Assembly: GCA_041846575.1 (NCBI GenBank)
Contig: JBGZFC010000033.1
Span: 1-64,000, forward strand
Origin: JBGZFC01 sp041846575
GTDB lineage: Bacteria > Bacteroidota > Bacteroidia > Bacteroidales > Dysgonomonadaceae
Direction: 5' to 3'
Length of the DNA: 64,000 bases
Made by a program: the position numbers and the translations under genes. The notes below the pieces were generated by a model. The model was not told where the DNA came from and ran no database searches. It saw nothing but the letters and a program-made list of their open reading frames with translations. Position 1 is the first letter of the stretch. Each line of letters opens with the position of its first letter. Positions 59,816-64,000 of this stretch are shown piece by piece.

Positions 59816-61648
59816 TTAACCTTTAGGGTAGAGTTTTTTGATTAAATCAGGACGATTAATGCGTTTCAGTTTAGCGATTATTTGTCCCTTGTTTTTGGGG
59901 TCGTGCCAAAAGAAAAATTGTCGTTGAGCTAACTTCTCTTGTTGAGTTTTAGCGGTATAGACTCGTTCCAATGTGTAGGGATGATAACCGGTATAGTACA
60001 TCTCGGTAGCAAGAGTCATGGGCGAAGGCGTGAAATCCTGTACTTGCTCCAAACGAAAATTCAGATTTTTGGTAATCGATGCTAACTCTGCCATTTCTTC
60101 TTCCGTGCAACCGGGGTGCGACGAGATAAAATAGGGAATAATCTGTTGATTAAGATTTTGTTTCCGGTTTATATCATCGAAGATGCGCTTGAAATCGTAA
60201 AACATGCGAAACGATGGCTTACGCATGATATTTAGCGTTCTTTCAGATGTGTGTTCGGGAGCCACTTTCAATCTTCCGGAAATATGCTTTTCTATAAGTT
60301 CGCGCGTATATTGTTGCGTTGATTCGTTCGCTTTCTTATCGTCGCTTTTGTGCAACAGCATATCGTAACGCACCCCACTCCCGATAAAAGATTTTTTTAC
60401 CTCAGGCAGTGCATCTACCGAATGATAAATATCCAACAACGGCGAGTGGTCGATATTCAAATTAGGACACACTTTCGGAAAAATACATGACGGACGTTTG
60501 CACTTTTCGCAAATAGTCAAATCTCGTCCGCCCATTTTGTACATATTTGCCGAAGGTCCGCCCAAATCGCTGATATATCCTTTAAAATCGGGCATTTCGG
60601 TGATTTTTTTTACCTCTTCGAGAATAGAATTCTTGGAGCGTGAAGCGATAAACTTGCCCTGATGTGCCGAAATAGTGCAAAAAGCACATCCTCCGAAACA
60701 TCCCCGATGCAGATTTACCGAAAATTTTATCATCTCATACGCCGATAAAACCTTGTTTTTGTATTTTGGATGTGGCAGTCGGGTGTATGGAAACTCGAAA
60801 GAAGCATCTATCTCCGACTCATCCATTGGCGGATATGGAGGATTTACCACCAACGTTTGCTCGCCGACATCCTGCAAAATACGCGAAGCATGCATCAGAT
60901 TGGACTGCTCTTCCACCACACGAAAGTTTTTTGCCTGTTTCAACTTATCTTTCAGGCACTCTTCATGCGAAAAAAGACGAATATCGCTTCCCTTTTTGTT
61001 TTCTGGTAACCTGTCTTTATCTGCCAAAAAGGCTGTTTGCGGTACATCCCTAATTTCCGATACCGATTTTCCGTTCTGCATCTCACGAACAACCTGTTTA
61101 AAAGGCAGTTCGCCCATTCCGTAAATCAACAAATCGGCTCCGGTATCGGCAAGAATAGTTTTGTGAAGAGAATCATCCCAATAGTCGTAGTGCGTAACAC
61201 GTCGCAACGACGCCTCTACTCCACCGATAATTATCGGAGTATCGGGGTAGAGTTTCTTTAAAATATTGCAATAAACCGTTGTCGCCCTGTCGGGACGCAT
61301 ATCGGCTCGTCCGTCGGGAGTGTAAGCATCGGCAGAACGCAATCGCTTATTGGCGGTATAGCGATTTATCATAGAATCCATTACGCCTGCAGTAACGGCA
61401 AAAAACATACGTGGGGCTCCCAACTTCTTAAAATCTCGCAAATCGTCTCGCCAATTCGGTTGCGGCACAATAGCCACACGCAACCCCAGACTCTCCAGCA
61501 ATCGCCCTATAACCGCCGTTCCAAACGACGGGTGGTCGATATATGCATCGCCGGAAAAAAACACGACATCCACTCCGTCCCAGCCTCTCAAATCAATCTC
61601 TTTTTGAGTGGTGGGAAGAAAATCGGTAAGTTGACAGGTTTTGGACAT
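59816..61648 (-). CDS. YgiQ-family radical SAM protein (UPF0313)
   Basis: A 610-residue radical-SAM protein. The N-terminal YgiQ domain (LPTTQKEIDLRGWDGVDVVFFSGDAYIDHPSFG) leads to a cobalamin-domain-like region (IGGVEASLRRVTHYDYW). The cluster-binding CxxxCxxC is RGCFGGCAFC (about residue 310), followed by a barrel with CEKCKRPSCIFP and a C-terminal DUF3362-like segment (PSPMTLATEMYYTGY). The reaction is unknown for the family. ATG start at 61648, with a -7 box 36 bases ahead. Confidence 0.92.
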   Translation of the reverse strand: MSKTCQLTDFLPTTQKEIDLRGWDGVDVVFFSGDAYIDHPSFGTAVIGRLLESLGLRVAIVPQPNWRDDLRDFKKLGAPRMFFAVTAGVMDSMINRYTANKRLRSADAYTPDGRADMRPDRATTVYCNILKKLYPDTPIIIGGVEASLRRVTHYDYWDDSLHKTILADTGADLLIYGMGELPFKQVVREMQNGKSVSEIRDVPQTAFLADKDRLPENKKGSDIRLFSHEECLKDKLKQAKNFRVVEEQSNLMHASRILQDVGEQTLVVNPPYPPMDESEIDASFEFPYTRLPHPKYKNKVLSAYEMIKFSVNLHRGCFGGCAFCTISAHQGKFIASRSKNSILEEVKKITEMPDFKGYISDLGGPSANMYKMGGRDLTICEKCKRPSCIFPKVCPNLNIDHSPLLDIYHSVDALPEVKKSFIGSGVRYDMLLHKSDDKKANESTQQYTRELIEKHISGRLKVAPEHTSERTLNIMRKPSFRMFYDFKRIFDDINRKQNLNQQIIPYFISSHPGCTEEEMAELASITKNLNFRLEQVQDFTPSPMTLATEMYYTGYHPYTLERVYTAKTQQEKLAQRQFFFWHDPKNKGQIIAKLKRINRPDLIKKLYPKG

Positions 61649-61683
61649 TCTGGGTTTTGTTTTTAGTTTTCAGTTCTGAAATA

Positions 61684-61691
61684 CAAAAGTA
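61684..61691 (-). promoter_or_regulatory. Likely -7 box of the YgiQ-family gene
   Basis: Minus-strand TACTTTTG matches TAnnTTTG, 35 bases ahead of the ATG. Confidence 0.45.
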
Positions 61692-62124
61692 ACAAAAAGA
61701 AATTCATTTGCTAACATTCAGCAGTAATATCGGCAATTCAGAAAGAAAACAGCATCAAAGCCTTTTGAAAATACACACAAAAAAAATATTTTACAAAAAT
61801 TTTGATTATTCGATATTATTATTGTCCGATAAAAAACAAGATTGCCTTGCAACCATTTGAAATTCAGACTATTGCATTTGTTTCTCTGACATAGGAGCTT
61901 GTCATACTAAATTTTGCTGATTATCAATCAGTTTGCTGCGGTTATCAGACAGCAATGATTCGATATAATACTACAGATTAAGAAATGATTATCTGCATTT
62001 ATACCCAAAATCATCTCCATTATTTCACATTTATCTCGGCTCAAAAGAGGTGTTTCATAGTAACTCCCGCCAATGGTTTGGAGAAAACTATACAAACTTA
62101 TTTGGTTATTCATAGAATATCTAA
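61692..62124. other. AT-rich spacer
   Basis: Part of a 890-base gap between divergent genes. A 61-codon leftward frame (61928-62113) exists but has no recognisable family or promoter. Otherwise I see nothing here. Confidence 0.5.
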
Positions 62125-62325
62125 AAGAAGAGCCATCCTCAACACGGACTACTTGTAATTATCTTTGATAGTCCCTTAACAATCTATCCTCGTGAACCCA
62201 AAAGATTAAATTCTTTCGACGAACATTTTATTATCGTAGCATAAAAAATAAATGGAAAAGAGACAAAAACATTAAGAGAAGTAATAAATAAGATAATCAG
62301 AGACTTAGAATCAATAGATAAATAA
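62125..62325 (+). pseudogene. Broken remnant of an unknown gene
   Basis: One plus-strand frame reads as a credible protein C-terminus interrupted by a single TAA (62242-62244). The part before the stop includes HGLLVIIFDSPLTIYPREP and FDEHFIIVA; the part after includes INGKETKTLREVINKIIRD and ends at TAA 62323-62325. There is no start codon, and TAA at 62122-62124 lies directly upstream. The DSPLT strand recalls ATPase-type proteins, but I cannot assign a family. Confidence 0.45.
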
Positions 62326-62537
62326 ATATCAAACATAGATGAAGTTGTCAAGGGTTAAGATGTAATCCTTTGATATACAAAATAGATGAAATACGGTATA
62401 TAGGTCAAAAAGTAGGCTGTTTTTGACCTATAAGTCCACTTTTATTAAAAAATGTCTTTTTTTTTTTGAAATTTATTTGCCTTTCTCTTCGTATAATACT
62501 ACTTTTGCCGAAAAATTAAAAAACACTCTATACTGTT
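62326..62537. promoter_or_regulatory. Upstream region and promoter of the T9SS cargo gene
   Basis: The promoter is TTTG (62476-62479), a 20-base spacer and TACTTTTG (62500-62507), a full match to the Bacteroidota -33/-7 consensus; the ATG follows 30 bases later. A T-run of about 14 (62455-62467) precedes it. Confidence 0.7.
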
Positions 62538-63704
62538 ATGAAAATTAAACTTTTTATTATTCTGCTTTTGTTGAATATGTTTAACAACCTTGTCGCTCAA
62601 CAAATATTGCACGGCAATCTGGTTAGCTACAGAGCCAATGATACAATTGTAAAGCAGCAAGTAGATTATAAAGCACCCGGCAGGTCTGGCGAAAACGTGT
62701 TATGGGACTTTGGCAAGCTTAATCCTATAGATGAAAAATACACGCTAATATACACCTACAGTCAAGAATCCGATTCAATAATAGTGGGCATCGAACACAG
62801 CACCCAATACTATTATCAGACACGCAACGACTCTTTATTGTTGTGGGGATTTGAAAATCCCACAACCAAAACAGACAACATTGTTCCCGAACTTCTTCTA
62901 AAATACCCTATTCGGTACGAAAGTAAAACTCAAAGTTATTATCAAGGAAACGGATTGTATTGCAACGAGCTGTATCTCTCTACTATGGGAACAAGCGAAA
63001 GCATTGTAGATTCGTACGGAATGATTGTTTTGCCCAACAGAGACACCTTGAAACATGTTATGCGTGTAAAATATACCAAACTGATTTGTCAGGATGTAAC
63101 ACCTTTGGATATTATGGAGTTAACAAGCGACAGCACCATAACCCCGATAAGTATTGACTCCATTAATTACCGCCTCAACAATGACACTACCGTATTGGTA
63201 ATGGAAAACTATAAATGGTTTGCCGCCGGCTATCGTTATCCTGTGTTTGAAACCGTGCATAGCGGCGAGCTGACCGAAAGAGGTATAGAAACATATTTTA
63301 CCACAGCCTTTTTTTACCCGCCCGAGGAGCACCATTATTTAGAGAATGATACGGCAAATGTCGCTATGCAAGATTATCTGAATCTGATTGATGGTCACAA
63401 CAACGATGGCGGGGAGACAAATCCGGAAGAGCCGCCCGTGCCCGATGTCTCTTTTTCTTACAATATCTATCCCAACCCGGTATATAGTCAGCTGAATATT
63501 GAGTACTATATCTCCGGTACGGCTCAGATGCGATATGCCATTTATAATATGTCGGGACAACTGCTGTATGCAACCGAACCGGAAACAAAGCCTGCGGGAA
63601 TACACTACAAAACAATTGATATGAGCGATTTTGCATCGGGGAATTATATTTTGCATATACAGGTAAATGAAAAATTAATCGGAGAAAAAATAGTAAAAAA
63701 ATAA
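62538..63704 (+). CDS. Secreted protein with type IX secretion sorting domain
   Basis: A 388-residue protein with a signal peptide (MKIKLFIILLLLNMFNNLVAQ) and a body of about 270 residues that I do not recognise (YKAPGRSGENVLWDFGKLNP near the start). A short Pro/Glu linker (GGETNPEEPPVPD) leads to a C-terminal type A T9SS sorting domain of about 80 residues: YNIYPNPV, YAIYNMSGQLL, GIHYKTIDMSDFASGNYILHI and a basic end KIVKK. It should cross the outer membrane by the Por system and be cut and attached or released. It fits with porX earlier in the window. ATG start. Confidence 0.88.
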   Translation: MKIKLFIILLLLNMFNNLVAQQILHGNLVSYRANDTIVKQQVDYKAPGRSGENVLWDFGKLNPIDEKYTLIYTYSQESDSIIVGIEHSTQYYYQTRNDSLLLWGFENPTTKTDNIVPELLLKYPIRYESKTQSYYQGNGLYCNELYLSTMGTSESIVDSYGMIVLPNRDTLKHVMRVKYTKLICQDVTPLDIMELTSDSTITPISIDSINYRLNNDTTVLVMENYKWFAAGYRYPVFETVHSGELTERGIETYFTTAFFYPPEEHHYLENDTANVAMQDYLNLIDGHNNDGGETNPEEPPVPDVSFSYNIYPNPVYSQLNIEYYISGTAQMRYAIYNMSGQLLYATEPETKPAGIHYKTIDMSDFASGNYILHIQVNEKLIGEKIVKK

Positions 63705-63741
63705 TATGTATATCCGTATTTGTTCCGAAATGCAACTACTT

Positions 63742-63790
63742 TCAGGGTTCACTCAGTTGCTAACGGTTTTAAGTCCGTTCGCCCTGTTGC
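63742..63790. repeat. Second copy of dispersed repeat family B
   Basis: Read on the minus strand this carries GGCGAACGGACTTAAAACC, TTA and CTGAG in the same order as 20111-20152, with many substitutions. Confidence 0.4.
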
Positions 63791-63860
63791 AGAGACTTGT
63801 AGTTGTAATTTACACAGTTTGTCAACGCAGCAGTCTCAAAAGTAAAGCACATCACTATGT

Positions 63861-63967
63861 TGTCATACCGAATGGAGCTTTTAGCGGAATGAAGTATCTA
63901 ATAATGATAGCCATATAGATTCTTCACTTCGTTCAGAATTCGCAGAATCGCCTTTTGGCAATGACAA
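63861..63967. repeat. Longest copy of dispersed repeat family A
   Basis: It begins TGTCATACCGAATGGAG and ends GGCAATGACA, with inner AGTATCTAATA and ATAGATTCTTCACTTCGTTC. The ends form an imperfect inverted repeat, as in the copy at 18305-18377. Confidence 0.5.
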
Positions 63968-64000
63968 AACGAACGAATGTCGGGCTTTTGATACAGCCAG

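Noticed and set aside
61928..62113. 61-codon leftward frame in the spacer before the T9SS cargo gene
   Set aside because: No recognisable domain, no promoter box ahead of it, and it ends in a poor stretch rich in Cys and Ile; I treat it as chance.

Overview
The window reads as chromosomal DNA of a low-GC member of Bacteroidales (phylum Bacteroidota). The pointers are protein families typical of the phylum (PorX, a C-terminal T9SS sorting domain, NigD-like lipoprotein, DUF4296 lipoprotein next to LspA, a DksA/TraR protein without zinc cysteines, Bacteroides-type tryptophanase) and promoter-like TAnnTTTG boxes 15-60 bases ahead of many genes in place of sigma70-type -10 boxes. I saw no rRNA, tRNA, CRISPR array or intact insertion sequence. 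Several genes were given starts downstream of the longest open frame, because the longer frame uses TTG or runs over a hairpin or promoter.

Layout. 1-5 kb: a possible 3' gene end, then leftward mscL, a citrulline/ornithine catabolic pair (rocD-ctlX), and a two-gene restriction-modification system whose nuclease closely resembles HinP1I (GCGC). 5-9.3 kb: rightward porX, tsaE and a large TPR protein. 9.6-18 kb: leftward ppdK, then a leftward ileS-dksA-lspA-DUF4296 group. 18-34 kb: housekeeping and envelope genes (yihY, meaB, DUF1573 protein, a 1953-residue alpha-2-macroglobulin-like protein, DEAD-box helicase, PDZ/DUF4136 protein, aspS, mdh), separated by spacers that hold worn repeats and gene remnants.

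34.7-55.3 kb is one long rightward surface polysaccharide locus: two DegT-type sugar aminotransferases, Wzx flippase, Wzy polymerase, three GT4-type glycosyltransferases, a secreted beta-helix protein, a WbpG-like sugar amidotransferase, CapE/CapF/WecB enzymes for UDP-L-FucNAc, a reductase plus WecA/WbpL-type initiating transferase pair, and Wza/Wzc export proteins. The logic is Wzx/Wzy-dependent: the WecA-like enzyme loads the first sugar on undecaprenyl phosphate, the glycosyltransferases extend it, Wzx flips it, Wzy polymerises it and Wza/Wzc export it. A strong bidirectional terminator closes the locus.

55.3-64 kb: leftward tnaA with a long structured leader containing a 21-codon ORF, hflX, a Rieske-like lipoprotein, a NigD-like lipoprotein and a YgiQ radical-SAM protein, then a spacer with a broken gene remnant, and finally a rightward secreted protein with a T9SS sorting domain, followed by worn dispersed repeats. 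Most genes belong to known families. The most interesting unexplained pieces are the tnaA leader, the HinP1I-like nuclease paired with an amino-methyltransferase, the macroglobulin lacking its thioester but carrying a SusC-like motif, and the orphan WbpG-like enzyme.
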